A stretch of DNA of 64,000 nucleotides from Epichloe hybrida (taxonomy: Eukaryota > Ascomycota > Sordariomycetes > Hypocreales > Clavicipitaceae): positions 558,001-622,000 of the forward strand of contig JAFEKR010000030.1 of the NCBI GenBank assembly GCA_019022495.1, given 5' to 3'. The translations under genes were made by a program, and so were the position numbers. Shown here piece after piece: positions 11,062-22,011 of this stretch; the first letter of the stretch is position 1; each line of letters opens with the position of its first letter. The notes beneath the pieces were generated by a model. The model was not told the DNA's origin, did not search any database, and saw only the letters and a list, made by a program, of their open reading frames with translations.

Positions 11062-13180
11062 TAGTAAAATAGAATAGTATAGGGAGTCTGTTATGAATGA
11101 GGGTGATTACACTAAAGTAAATAGTAATACTATTGCCTACTTTCCTCATGGCAGGTGCCTTACTATGTACTACGTTCACGTTTTAATATATAAATTAGAA
11201 AGCCCCTTCTTTAGAGAAATTAAGAAAGGCACTATAGAAATCAATTTAGTTAATCTCTATGGGTGGCAGCTACCTCTATTTTATCTGTAAAGAGACTAGC
11301 CATAGCTTTTACTAAGATTCGAAGTTCACTAGGATAGCAATGATTTTAACCTAGTAATACTAATTAGGCTAGGATAGATAAATATATAATAGCGTAGTTA
11401 TTTAATAGATGTTTATAAATTCCTAAGAAAGGCTTGTAAGACTCTAAGCAAAGACTAGCTTAACTAGTTTAAGCTAATAGCAATAGGGAGGATTATAGAG
11501 CGTAGGCTTAAAGTAATAGTAGTGGTACTACCCTAAACATTTAAAGTTAGCAAGATAGAAGATTTTAATATAGACACACTATAATAATTAATTAGTTTAA
11601 AAGCTAGAAGACTCTATACTACCTATTAGCTTATTAATATTAAGTATAGCTATAGTTATAACCCTATTAACCTTCACTTATATATAAGTAATTAATACCT
11701 TATTATAGGATTTACTTTCTTTATAAACTATTAGACTACTTTTGTGTTTAATAGAAAATAAGAATATCTATACTATTTTAATAGCATAGATAAGGGATGA
11801 ATAACTTGGTTTGCTAACTTTGTATATAGATAGGGGCAGATTATATAGCTTATGAATTACCCCTCTGATTTCGAAGTAATTGTAGTCCTAGCAACGGAGT
11901 AGAAAGGAAACTAGGAATGTGGGTATATATACCTAGGGTTCCTTCTCTAGATGATCTGCTATTAGGTTAGTTACTAAGTAATTAATCTGCTATTAGAAGA
12001 TTAAAATGCACTAAATAAGTATAATATTAAGTTTAAATAACTACGTACTTTTAGAGGAGACTTAACTATTAACTAACGCTTTAAGCTATACCTTAAAGAC
12101 TAAATAGTAACTAATAATATCCTAGACCTAAAGTATAGCTATATAAAAGCACTTAAAAGAACTATAAGAGTTTTATAAGATATAGCTGCGAATAAACTTA
12201 GAATAGGAGATTAATTACTAAGAGAATTATTATACTAGAAGGACTTTAACCTCTAATACTTAATATAACACATAGCGAAATACTTAATGCTTTGCTTTAT
12301 AACCTAGATAGTTAGTGGAGGACTTCCTATTAGCGCTGCACTTATGCCTTAGAAGCTTTAAGTTACTAATAAGAGTTATCTAATTAAATAGTATACTGAC
12401 ACGGTAAAGCATAATAAGCTTTGTGTTTAGGATTTCTAGTAACCTGTGGCTTATGTTTTTACTAGTAACCCTAAAGTCTTTAATATTAGTATATAAGAAA
12501 TACTATATAATTAGGAAAGATAAATATAGTAAGACACTAGAGGAGTTTTACCCCTAGTTAAACTAGAGGAGCTAAGATTAAGTGGAAGGGGAAGTTATTA
12601 TTTATTATAAGTATCTTTATTAGTGTTATTATCTATTATTAGATAAGAAGCAATGCTAGTGTCCTTGGCTTTAAAGCTTAAAGCACTCTGATAAGGAAGA
12701 TAAGATTAAATATCTAATACTACTAAATAAGCTCTTTAAAAATAGTAAGTAATAATAAGTAAGCTGCTATGATTAGATATAGAAGACTAGCTAAGGTTAC
12801 TATGAATCTATAGAGTTATTAGATAAGAGCAAGTGTATAGCTATAGAACCTTAGCTAAGTAAGTAAAAGAAAAGATAATTTAATAACCACTTAGAGATGT
12901 AAGATAAGCTATAATAATTAATCTCCTTCCTTTCCTTAAGGTATAAAGAGTAGCATAAAGAAAAATCATTACGTATTTACTAATATTATCTATATACACG
13001 TCTGTAGTACTACCTAGCCTAGTCCCTCATAAAATATAGGCTAAGATTATTAAAGCTTACTAATAGGAGAAGAAGCGTACCTAAGGATTATTTAATTAAT
13101 ATAAAACCTAAGAAAAGAGAGTAGCATAGTAGGATATAAAGCGCTTTACTATCCGTACCCTATTACTAATATTACTTACC
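11062..13180 (+). pseudogene. Unrecognised decayed protein, main part
   Basis: This continues the frame interrupted at 3830. The clean stretch 11093-11290 begins MNEGDYTKVNSNTIAYFPHG and ends NLYGWQLPLFYL. The same phase runs to about 12640 with nearly all stops TAA/TAG (one TGA near 11797). It includes FRGDLTIN near 12049 and YTDTVKHNKLCV near 12396. Near 12600 the readable phase shifts, and a second charged frame continues to about 13180 (YYKYLYQCYYLLLDKKQC, LLDKSKCIAIEP, INIKPKKRE). Removing element A would give a protein of roughly 850-900 residues. I considered helicase, DUF3435 and recombinase families and found no diagnostic motif for any. It is a candidate host gene or an unfamiliar mobile element gene, now dead. 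Confidence 0.45.
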
Positions 13181-13861
13181 ACATGCCTATAAACACTAAA
13201 GACGCTAAAGCTCTCTTAAGAAATAAGGAATTTAGGTTTCTAGTTAGGGAGGTCTTATTTACCTTCTCTTTTTCCCTTTTTGCTTTATATGATTTTCTCT
13301 TTTTTTTTCTTTCCTTTTTTCCTTATATCTTTACCTTTTCTTTTACCTTTCTATCCTTTTTATTATCTCTTTTACCTACCTTAATAATCCTTTTCCTACT
13401 ATATAGGATTTAGCTATATAAGATTAATTAGCCTAGGCCTATGTGTAATAGATTAAATAGTTCCTCTACCCTTTTTATATAAGATTAGTTACTAACCGCA
13501 CTTGTAAGGCGCTTTTAGGTTTTAGTGTGTATAACTAGTTAGGGGCAACTAGTGCATACCTAGGGAGGTGTTATGTGCCTTAAGATACGCGCTTAAAAAC
13601 GCAATTATGATAATAAGTACTAGGGCTTAAGGATAGGGATATTATAATAAGGGGATAATAATATTAGTTATCTTAGTAAGAGAATTAATTAATCTATAAA
13701 GGAACCATATATAGCTAGATTCTACGAGAGCTACCACGCATAACTAAATTCTTACTTTTACCCTACCCTTTTGCTTTGGCTAATACTAATAGCTTTAGCT
13801 AATATTAACTCTTGCTTTGGCTAATATTAGATCTAATATTATGAAATATATATTAAGAAAA
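13181..13861. other. Non-coding: pyrimidine-rich tract and AT-rich sequence
   Basis: 13250-13400 is a long plus-strand pyrimidine-rich run (T and C with few purines). It gives a spurious Phe/Leu-rich open frame. Downstream there is a short local repetition of TTTGGCTAATATTA-like sequence near 13775-13835. No gene was seen. Confidence 0.5.
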
Positions 13862-14072
13862 CCCCCCCCCCCCCTTCTCTAATTAAAACGCCGTTTCTAA
13901 TCCGACAGACTATTTAATCTAGGATATCTCTGTACGATAAGATAGTCCTAGCTGTTGTTGTGATCGTTATCGTCAAGTTAATCGACCCCTCTGTTATGTG
14001 TAGGCTCTAGAGCTACTCGCGATCGTGGGCTAGCATCGTGTCTTTTGGGGTGTTGTTTTCCGCTTGACAAAA
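13862..14072. other. Poly-C run (13 C) followed by an island with little RIP bias
   Basis: A run of 13 C (13862-13874) is followed by about 190 bp with ordinary CpA/TpG content (for example GTTGTTGTGATCG near 13953), in sharp contrast to both flanks. No open frame of note was found. It may be a unique-copy relic that RIP never recognised, or the edge of an insertion. Confidence 0.5.
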
Positions 14073-14904
14073 TATATAAATTCTTGAACTATAAAATAAT
14101 AGTTTTAGGGGGTAAGGCGGATGGCCTCTTATTTAATTTCACAATAGTAATTACCTTGCGGAGGTCTCTAGCAAGACTTTTAAAGCCTAGGGAGTGTATA
14201 TATTCTACTATCTAATATTTAGGCACACTAGCTATAGCATTTAAGGCCTGCTTGTAGAGCTTAGTATTTACTATTTTAGTAAGGTATAGTTCTCTATAGA
14301 TTTTCTTAAGGGTTAATAATGTAATCTTAAGGTAATTAAGCTTACTTTTATTAGGGTTTTTTTTAATTATATTCTTTAATATTATACTACTCTATTAGTA
14401 GTAATAGAATTACTAGTTACTTTTTATCTTAAAGTATTAATAAATATAAGCGATTATCTTTTTATAGGAATAGTTATTCCTAAAGAGGTAATTAAGGAAG
14501 TATTATTTAGTATTACTTATTAATATAATAGGGAAAGCCTTCTAATAATATATTTAAGAAAGGTTAATTCTATTATACTTATTTTTAAAGAGTATAATCT
14601 TTAGCATTAAGAAGTTATATAGCTTCTTACTATAGTAGTTACTATTCTTATATATCTTTATAAGCTCTAAGATTTTCTTTATAATCTAATCTTCGGAGGT
14701 GAATTACTATAAAGGCATATTTTATTATAAATAATAGTCCCCTAGTTATTATTAATAATAATTATTAGGATAAAGCTGTTAATTTAATAGTAATTATTAT
14801 AGGGGCTTTTATAAAGGTTTATGTAGTCTTTAGGGTTAAGGAAGGTGAATTTCTAGGGTAAGTTATTAGGGCTATTAATATTAAGGCTTTAGGGGTTTAG
14901 AAGA
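14073..14904. other. AT-rich relic; first 50 bp shared with the 1-kb duplication of relic G
   Basis: 14073-14122 matches 26971-27020 with one mismatch, and 24352-24401 with several transitions. The rest (14123-14904) is RIP-degraded. The minus strand has weakly protein-like stretches (VKLNKRPSA-type) that I could not assign. Copia element 1 inserted after 14904, and the same sequence resumes at 22012. Confidence 0.4.
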
Positions 14905-15728
14905 TGTTAAAAATAAGACCTATTTTTAGCCCTTTTCTAGTTAAAGAACCTTCTTATTACTAGCTTGCTTTGCAAGTCTGACAGCTGCACTGCAGCTGTC
15001 AACGGTCGCGAGGGCAGCTATCAATGGCTGCGTCGCAGCTGTCAACAGCTGCGACCGACCGTGTGGATGACTAATTAGTCAATTGCGTTGTGGCTACAAG
15101 TGTAGCCACAACCACGCCACTAGTAATTAGGTAAGCTAGGGTGACGTAAGCTAGGGTGACGTAAGCAGGTTACCCTACACGTAACTTACCCTATAGCTAT
15201 CTTTAACAACGATTTTCTCTTTATCTAGAGGTCGTACAAAAGTTTCATATATAGTAAATTGAAGCTTAAAGATAGGGCTTTCTTTTTATGTAAGGTTATT
15301 TTTTGGACCAAAAGTTAGTGCATACGGGTTGCTAGCTAGTATGGTGGTGAGTCGATTTTTTGGTTTTTGCATACAAATGAATTTTGCGGAAAATCAAAAG
15401 TGGCCCGTAAGACCCCGTTGGCGGCCTAGATCCACCGATACGGTTGGTAGGTCTATGAGAGGAAGAAGATCTTTTCAACTAGCTAGATAGCTAGTTCTCT
15501 TAACTAACAACAGCCGCATTGCCCGTACAACGTATCTAAAATCAATTCTATTGCTCTATAAGATATCATAAAAGTGATCTAAATCGAATTCTATTAGTTA
15601 ATAACTGCCACAACCTTCCGTTGCGTTGCGTTGATTGATTTAACGTTGCAGCCCTATTGGTCCCTGACCGTAGAGCTTGCACCCGTACAGCTGTTGCCAG
15701 CTAGCAACTAGCTCCCTACATTTCAATA
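14905..15728 (+). repeat. 5' LTR of copia element 1
   Basis: 824 bp. It carries a palindromic CAGCTGCACTGCAGCTGTCA-type region near 14981-15000 and a short repeated TAAGCTAGGGTGACG block near 15132-15160. It differs from the 3' LTR by about seventeen transitions and one 21-bp segment that the 3' copy lacks. Transition-only divergence is what RIP produces. Confidence 0.95.
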
Positions 15729-15745
15729 GGTTATGAGCCTGGCTC
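15729..15745 (+). other. Primer-binding site, complementary to the anticodon arm of initiator tRNA-Met
   Basis: GGTTATGAGCCTGGCTC starts directly after the LTR. Its first 11 bases are the complement of GGCTCATAACC, the anticodon loop and 3' stem side of eukaryotic initiator tRNA-Met. Drosophila copia is known to prime from an internally cleaved half of this tRNA. The fungal tRNA of this species is not in the window, so pairing beyond the first 11 bases is inferred. Confidence 0.7.
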
Positions 15746-15784
15746 TATCACTATAGATTCCTTTTAGGTCACTTTGTGTACGAT

Positions 15785-16024
15785 TACAGAAGACTTCCCT
15801 TCTATAAAAAAGGAAGGACCTGCGAGAAAGAAGCTTTTCCCTTCTATAAAAAGGAATCAATTATGGCTACAGAAGACTTCCCTTCTATAAAAAAGGAAGG
15901 ATCCGCGAGATAGAAGCTTTTTCCCTTCTATAAAAAGGAATAAATTTCAAATACAGAAGACTTCCCTTCTATAAAAAAGGAAGGACCCGCGAGATAGAAG
16001 CTTTTCCCTTCTATAAAAAGGAAA
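15785..16024 (+). repeat. Copia leader: three tandem units of about 77-85 bp
   Basis: Each unit has ACAGAAGACTTCCCTTCTAT, an A-run, GGAAGGAYCYGCGAGA and AAGCTTTTCCCTTCTAT. Each half (CTTCCCTT...AAGGAAG) can fold as a hairpin. From the ATG at 15863 the units read in frame with gag as TEDFPSIKKEG-AR, a residue altered to a stop, then KLFP. They may therefore be an N-terminal peptide repeat rather than an untranslated leader. The same three units lie in copia element 2 (45507-45745). Confidence 0.75.
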
Positions 16025-19000
16025 ATGGATACTAAAGGAAAGGGAAAGGGACCTGTTATCCCTGACCCTAGTGCGCAAGAGGTTCTAAATAACTAGCTAA
16101 AAGAGCAGGCTATTAAGCAACAAGCAACTATAGACTAGTTATTAGAGAAGCTAGAAAGCCTATCTATAACTGTAAATAGTCGTATGGAGGGTGTGGAATC
16201 TGATAAGCCCGCTAGTCAGCAGCAAGATCAGCAGCCTGTTCAAGAAAATCAAGCTGAATCTAGCTCTGTACAAGCAACCTTTAATAATTCAATTATTAAG
16301 GAATTCAATAAAAGGGTTTATAGTTTTCCAGAGACTGCTAGGCTTAAAGGAGCTGAAAATTTCGAATAATGGAAGCAAGCCCTAACTATCTAATTTAGAG
16401 CTTTAGGCATGCCTAATTTTCTAGATAATCCGGAGAGTTCTAGGGCGCTAGGGGATCCAGATCAAGCTATTATCCTTATGTTACTAAGGGATAGTTGTAT
16501 AGAAGGACCCCAAGCCGCTATAACTTGGCAAAAATCACCTGAAGAAGCCTATAATTTACTTGTAAGGCAATATTCACATAGCGTTGAAATCCAGAGGGGG
16601 TCCCTATATTCAGAATTTTATAACCTGAATTTTCAAGAGTTTAAGGGGACTCTAGAGTCCTTTAATGCAGTCTTTAATAATCTACTAGCTAGATTATCGA
16701 TTTCAGGGGTCCTGATTGCTCCGATAGATCAGGTTAATCAATATCTTCAATCCCTAAAATCAACCTTCCCTCAGTGGGCTGAGAGGTAACGATTTAGCAT
16801 GCGTACGAATAGGGCTATAGGGGCTCCCCTAGATGCCCTAAATCTTCAATTCTTGATGGCAGACCTTCTAGCAGAACAGAGGGATAAATCATCTACGGTA
16901 TCCAAAGCCCTGAATTATAGGGCTAAAAACCTTGAAAAGGGTGCTAAAGAAAAAGAAAAGGCCCCTAAGGATTAGAAGAAGAAAGGAGGCTCTGAAGAAA
17001 ATAAGGGCTCTTCTAATTCTAATTCTTCTTCTAATAAGAAGAAGAAGAAGAAGCAAAAAGGTTAAAAATCAGATAAAAAGGATAATAAAGAGACCTCTGG
17101 AGAGGGATCTTTTATGCTAGGAAATTACAACCTTTCTAACGGTGCTCTTAAACTGTACAAGAAACCTAGCCTTTATAAGACTAGTTATAAGAGCTCTAGT
17201 GATAGTAGCTCTAATTCTAGCTCTTCTGAATCGGATGATGATGAAAATCAAGAAATTAAAACCTTAAATGGTTTTAATTATTACAGCAAAGACATGAAAA
17301 AGGCCCTATTATATGATACAGGTTTGACTGTACATATTGTTAATTCTAGGGAGGTCTTTAGGGATTATACCCCCTATAAAAAGGGGGAATCCGACCCTAT
17401 TATAACTGGTGGTGGCCCTATTTACGCTAAGGGTCACGGTAGTGCTGTTTTTGAGGTCCTATATCAGAAAAATCTAGCTAAATATAGGACCTTAGTGCTT
17501 AAAGATGCGCTATATTTTCCTTAGCTTGATGTTAATATAGTTAGTGGACTTACGCACTATATATCTGGTGGTTGCCTTATTAAAAACTTACTTTATCTTA
17601 AAGATAGGTCTCTTATTGTAACCTTAGATATAGAAAAACATGGTTTTTTCTTCCACGTTAAAAACCAATCTACGCCTAAGTTATCTAAAGGGCCCTGTAA
17701 TAATTCGCATTATATCCGACCTTTTACCTACGCCGCTTTTAAGGGTCATAGCTATCCGATTAGCTACCCTATAGAGGTTCAAATTCCCTCTAAAAAGCCG
17801 GATTGGGCTTCTGATTTAGATGAAATCGACGAAAATGATGATGATATTGAAGAAATCGTACGGGATGATTTAGGGGAATTAGTCCCTTCTTCTTCGCCTA
17901 TAGCCCCAGGTTGGGTCCCTTATAAATCTAAGGAAATAGATTTAGGGGTGTTAGAGGGCCCTAGTGGAGGAAAAGGGTCCCTAATACCTCTCCAAGAGGC
18001 CTGTGGTTCTTAAGGGGCCTAGCAGGGGACTAGTGAAGAGGGCCCTAGTCTAGATCCTAATTCAGACCCTAAGGATCTTTAATATCAACGGTTGTTAGAA
18101 CTAGCTGGCCTATGGCATGTACGATTAGGGCACCTAGGTCTTCCTTTGCTAAAGAAAACTAGCCTTATAACTAAAGGAATCCCTGATTTTTCTAAAATTA
18201 AGGATAAGGATTTTAGATGTATTGCTTGTGATCAATCTAAGGCAGTTAGAAGACCCAGGAAATTAGCTATCCCTGACCCCCCAAGAGCTCTAGATCGAAT
18301 AGAGGGGGATACGCTAAAAATCAGCCCTAAGCCGTATAATAAACAGTCAATTTGCTTATTTTTAGTTGATCGAAAGACTAGATATAAGTGGGTTATCTTA
18401 TTACCTAATAAGGAAGGCCTAACTGTTTATAAGGCTATCAAAGGCTTCTTCAGAGGGCTTAAAAATCAACTAGGTCAATATCCTAGGCACCTTCACTTCG
18501 ATGGGGGCCAGGAAATCGATTCTAGTTGTCAAGCTTGGTTGAATTCTAAAGGGATTAAATTTACGACTTCTAGTCCCTATATCCATGAGCAAAATGGATT
18601 AGCAGAACGTTCAATTCGTACTATTCTAGATCGATTAAGGGCTACTATCCAGTGGGCAAAATTACCGTTATTTTTATGGTGTTTTGTATTACCTGCAGTT
18701 GTTAACCTAGTTAATATAACTGCTAATACCACTAAGGATGAAAGCCCTGAACAGCTGCTATCTAGGGAGCTAAATCAGCCTTATACAACTGATATTAGCA
18801 GTATTAGAGCTATAGGATCTCACTGTGAGATTCTAATCCCCCTGGAAAAACGACCTAAAGCCTAGAAGTTAGCAGCTAGGACTATCTCTGGAAGACTTTT
18901 AGCTATACTAGGTTCTAATACCTACCTAGTGTACATCCCCTCTAAAAGGCTAGTTACAAAGACTAGCTTTATTAAGATTATAGAACCTATAGGCCCTGTT

Positions 19001-20995
19001 TCTAAAGGCTTACCTAGGATTTCTATAGGGGATAACCCTTTAGAGGGGGAAAATGATTTAGATTAATAACATCTAGATTAAGGTTCAAAGGATTACCCTA
19101 TAGATAACATAGGTATCCCTGTAGGTTAAGAAAAACCACCTACAGGCCCTAAAGAACTCCCTAAAGGCTTATTTCCAGCGGATCCCATACAGGCGTAGCC
19201 TATAACTCAACCAGGAAATCAGATTTCGACTTCGGACCTTGATTTTGATAAAATTATCGATTTCGACCCTAATATCGACCCTATGGATGTTGATGTTAGT
19301 TCCCCTTCTTCTCTAGATTTTATAAAAGAAATCTGCTTTAAGGTACGGGAGAAGCTAAAGGAAAAGAATCCTATTAGCCCTGAGCCTAAGACCTGGAAGC
19401 AGGCTATATCTAGCCCTGAAAGGGATAAATGGATAGAGGCCACGTATAAGGAATACGAACAGCTTCTAAAGGCTAGTACTTTTAAATTTATAGGGAAAGA
19501 TTAAATCCCTAAGGGCCGAAAAGTACTAAAGAATAGGCTTGTTTATAAGCTTAAAAAGGATAAAGAAAATAATCCTTTAAAATATAAGGCTTGACTCGTT
19601 GCTAAGGGATTTATGCAAATCGAAGGCCTAGATTACCTAGAGACCTTTGCTGCCATAAGTATTCCCCCTAGCTGGAGGATTTTACTAGCCCTAGCGGCTT
19701 GGAATAACTGGGAAATCGAACAAATCGATTTTATAGGAGCTTTTCTTAATAGTAAGCTACAATAACAGATTTATATGGTTATTCCAGAAGGGTTTATTGA
19801 ATTCCTTGAGGCAAATCCTAAACTAGCTAAATTAGCTAGAAGTTTTGGCTGGAAACCCTCTAAAGATTAAGTGATTTTATTATAGAAATCTTTATACGGC
19901 CTAAAACAAAGCTCAAGGGAATGGCAACAAGCGCTAATATTAGTGCTTAAATCCCTAGGATTTAACCCTTTAATATCTGACCTAGCTATCTTCTTTAATC
20001 CTTCAACCAAAACCTTCGTCATTACGTACGTTGATGACTGTCTTCTAATTGGACCGGATTTATCTTATATCCAAAGGCTTAAAAAGGAACTTCATAAAGT
20101 CTATCTAATAGAAGATAGGGGGCCTGCTGAATTCTTCTTAGGGGTTTAAATCGTACGAGATAGGCCTAATAGAATACTGAAAATTCATCAATCTCAGTAT
20201 ATATTAGAAGCCTTAAAACGATTTAATATGCTAGATAGTAAGCCTATTAGTATACCTCTTCAGCTAGGCGTTTTAGCTACGCAGATAACTAAGCTTTTAA
20301 TAGCTAGCGAAATCAAGCTTTATCAGTGCATTATAGGGACTATAATGTACCTAATGTTACTTATAAGGCCTGACATAGCTTTTACGCTACAGTGGTTATC
20401 TACTGCACTAGCTAGCCCTTATATAGAACACCTAAAAGCAGCTAAAAATCTGCTAAGGTATTTATTAGGGACTAGATTCCTTGCTATAATCTATAGGGGA
20501 GACCCTAAAGGTTTAGTTAGCAAAAGCCTAATAGGTTATTGCGATAGTGATTTTGCAGGGGATAAAAAGACCTTAAAATTAACCTATGCTTATCTATTTA
20601 AGCTAGCTGGCGGACCTATTAGCTGGAAATCAAAGAAAGCTAGTACAATAGCTCTATCAACACTAGAAGCTGAAGCTGATGCTATCTGCGAGACCTTCCG
20701 GGAGCTTCAGTGGCTTTAGGGCTTATTTAAGGAGCTAAAAACCCCTATTTCTCCCCCTATCTAGATATATTGCGATAATTAAGGTGCTATAACTACTGCT
20801 TATAACCCTGCTTTACATAGTCGTACAAAGCATACATTGCTAAAGTTTAACTATATTAGGCAACAGGTTTTAGAGGGTTTAGCTAAGATCGAATATCTAG
20901 ATACGAAGTCAATGCCTGCAGATGGTCTTACGAAACCTCTTTCTAGACCTCTTTATCAGGCTTTTATTAAGCTTTTAGGGCTTAATAATTATTAA
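16025..20995 (+). pseudogene. Copia element 1 gag-pol polyprotein (1656 codons, RIP stops)
   Basis: One frame runs from ATG 16025 (in-frame alternative ATG 15863) to the TAA at 20993-20995, broken only by RIP-type stops and a CGA-to-TGA change (KA-stop-LVAKG). Gag occupies about residues 1-360. It has a Lys/Ser-rich tract near 300-360 instead of a CCHC knuckle. Protease: DTGLTVHI, with D at residue 431. Integrase: H698, H703, C732, C735, then D762 (EGDTL), D826 (HFDGG) and E861 (GLAERS), the classic D,D-35-E spacing. RT: KNRLVYKLK, IEQIDFIGAFLN and intact YVDD at 1335-1338. RNase H: GYCDSDFAGD and DTKSMPADGLTKPL. The longest intact stretch is the integrase core (18092-18865). Confidence 0.95.
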
Positions 20996-21203
20996 ACCAA
21001 TAACTAATTCCCTTTAACAAGGAACCAAAAAACAACGTTAAAAAGGGAGCTATATTTAACAATAGCTAGGAATTCAAAAAGGGGGTCTTTTATTTTTCCT
21101 GTTTTTCCCTTTTATCTGTTATTATCAAAAGTTGTTGTTTTTTACCCTATAGTCTCTTTGTACACTTCTAATTGCTTTAAATGTAATTCTTTTGTAGAGG
21201 GGG
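20996..21203 (+). other. Copia element 1 3' untranslated region and polypurine tract
   Basis: About 200 bp follow the polyprotein stop. The purine run GTAGAGGGGG (21194-21203) abuts the 3' LTR and is the plus-strand primer. The copy in element 2 reads GTAAAGGGGG on the minus strand. Confidence 0.8.
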
Positions 21204-22006
21204 TGTTAAAAATAAGACCTATTTTTAGCCCTTTTTTAGTTAAAGAACCTTCTTATTACTAGCTTGCTTTGCAAGTCTGACAGCTGCACTGCAGCTGTCA
21301 ACGGTCGCGAGGGCAGCTATCAATAGCTGCGACCGACCGTGTGGATGACTAATTAGTCAATTGCGTTGTGGCTACAAGTGTAGCCACAACCACGCTACTA
21401 GTAATTAGGTAAGCTAGGGTGATGTAAGCTAGGGTAACGTAAGCAGGTTACCCTACACGTAACTTACCCTATAGCTATCTTTGACAACGATTTTCTCTTT
21501 ATCTAGAGGTCGTACAAAAGTTTCACATATAGTAAATTGAAGCTTAAAGATAGGGCTTTCTTTTTATGCAAGGTTATTTTTTGGACCAAAAGTTAGTGCA
21601 TACGGGTTGCTAGCTAGTATGGTGGTGAGTCGATTTTTTGGTTTTTGCATACAAATGAATTTTGCGGAAAATCAAAAGTGGCCCGTAAGACCCCGTTAGC
21701 GGCCCAGATCCACCGATATAGTCAGTAGGTCTATGAGAGGAAGAAGATCTTTTCAACTAGCTAGATAGCTAGTCCTCTCAACCAACAACAGCCGCATTGC
21801 CCGTACAACGTATCTAAAATCAATTCTATTACTCTATAAGATATCATAAAAGTGATCTAAATCGAATTCTATTAGTTGATAACTGCCATAACCTTCCGTT
21901 GCGTTGCGTTGATTGATTCAACGTTGCAGCCCTATTGGTCCCTGACCGTAGAGCTTGCACCCGTACAGCTGTTGCCAGCTGGCAACTAGCTCCCTACATT
22001 TCAATA
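21204..22006 (+). repeat. 3' LTR of copia element 1
   Basis: 803 bp. It is identical in organisation to the 5' LTR apart from a 21-bp deletion in the CAGCTG-rich segment near 21310-21325. It ends CATTTCAATA, directly followed by the GAAGA duplication. Confidence 0.95.
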
Positions 22007-22011
22007 GAAGA

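Larger units (their letters stand above)
14905..22006 (+). mobile_element. Ty1/copia element 1, full length with both LTRs
   Basis: The LTRs begin TGTTAAAAATAAGACC and end CTACATTTCAATA (14905-15728, 824 bp; 21204-22006, 803 bp). They are flanked by a 5-bp duplication GAAGA (14900-14904 and 22007-22011). Between them lie a primer site, a repeated leader, one continuous gag-pol frame of 4971 bp and a polypurine tract. This is the best preserved element in the window, yet the polyprotein carries many RIP-type stops and cannot be made whole. The domain order protease, integrase, RT, RNase H is diagnostic of Ty1/copia. Confidence 0.97.

Noticed and set aside
11093..12640. Assignment of the unrecognised frame to DUF3435, Helitron or RecQ-like helicase families
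   Set aside because: Cys/His and helicase-like words were looked for; no Walker motif, tyrosine-recombinase R-H-R-Y pattern or Rep HUH motif could be seen.
13183..13413. 76-codon Phe/Leu-rich open frame resembling a membrane protein
   Set aside because: It is the translation of a pyrimidine-rich tract; low complexity keeps stops out.
16191..16385. Alternative-phase frames over copia gag (also 16932-17120)
   Set aside because: They overlap the gag phase that runs continuously from 16025 and is shared with element 2.
19219..19443. Minus-strand open frame in copia 1 and its equivalent at 40216-40446
   Set aside because: Antisense shadow of a well-supported copia pol segment; the sense product is continuous with RT.
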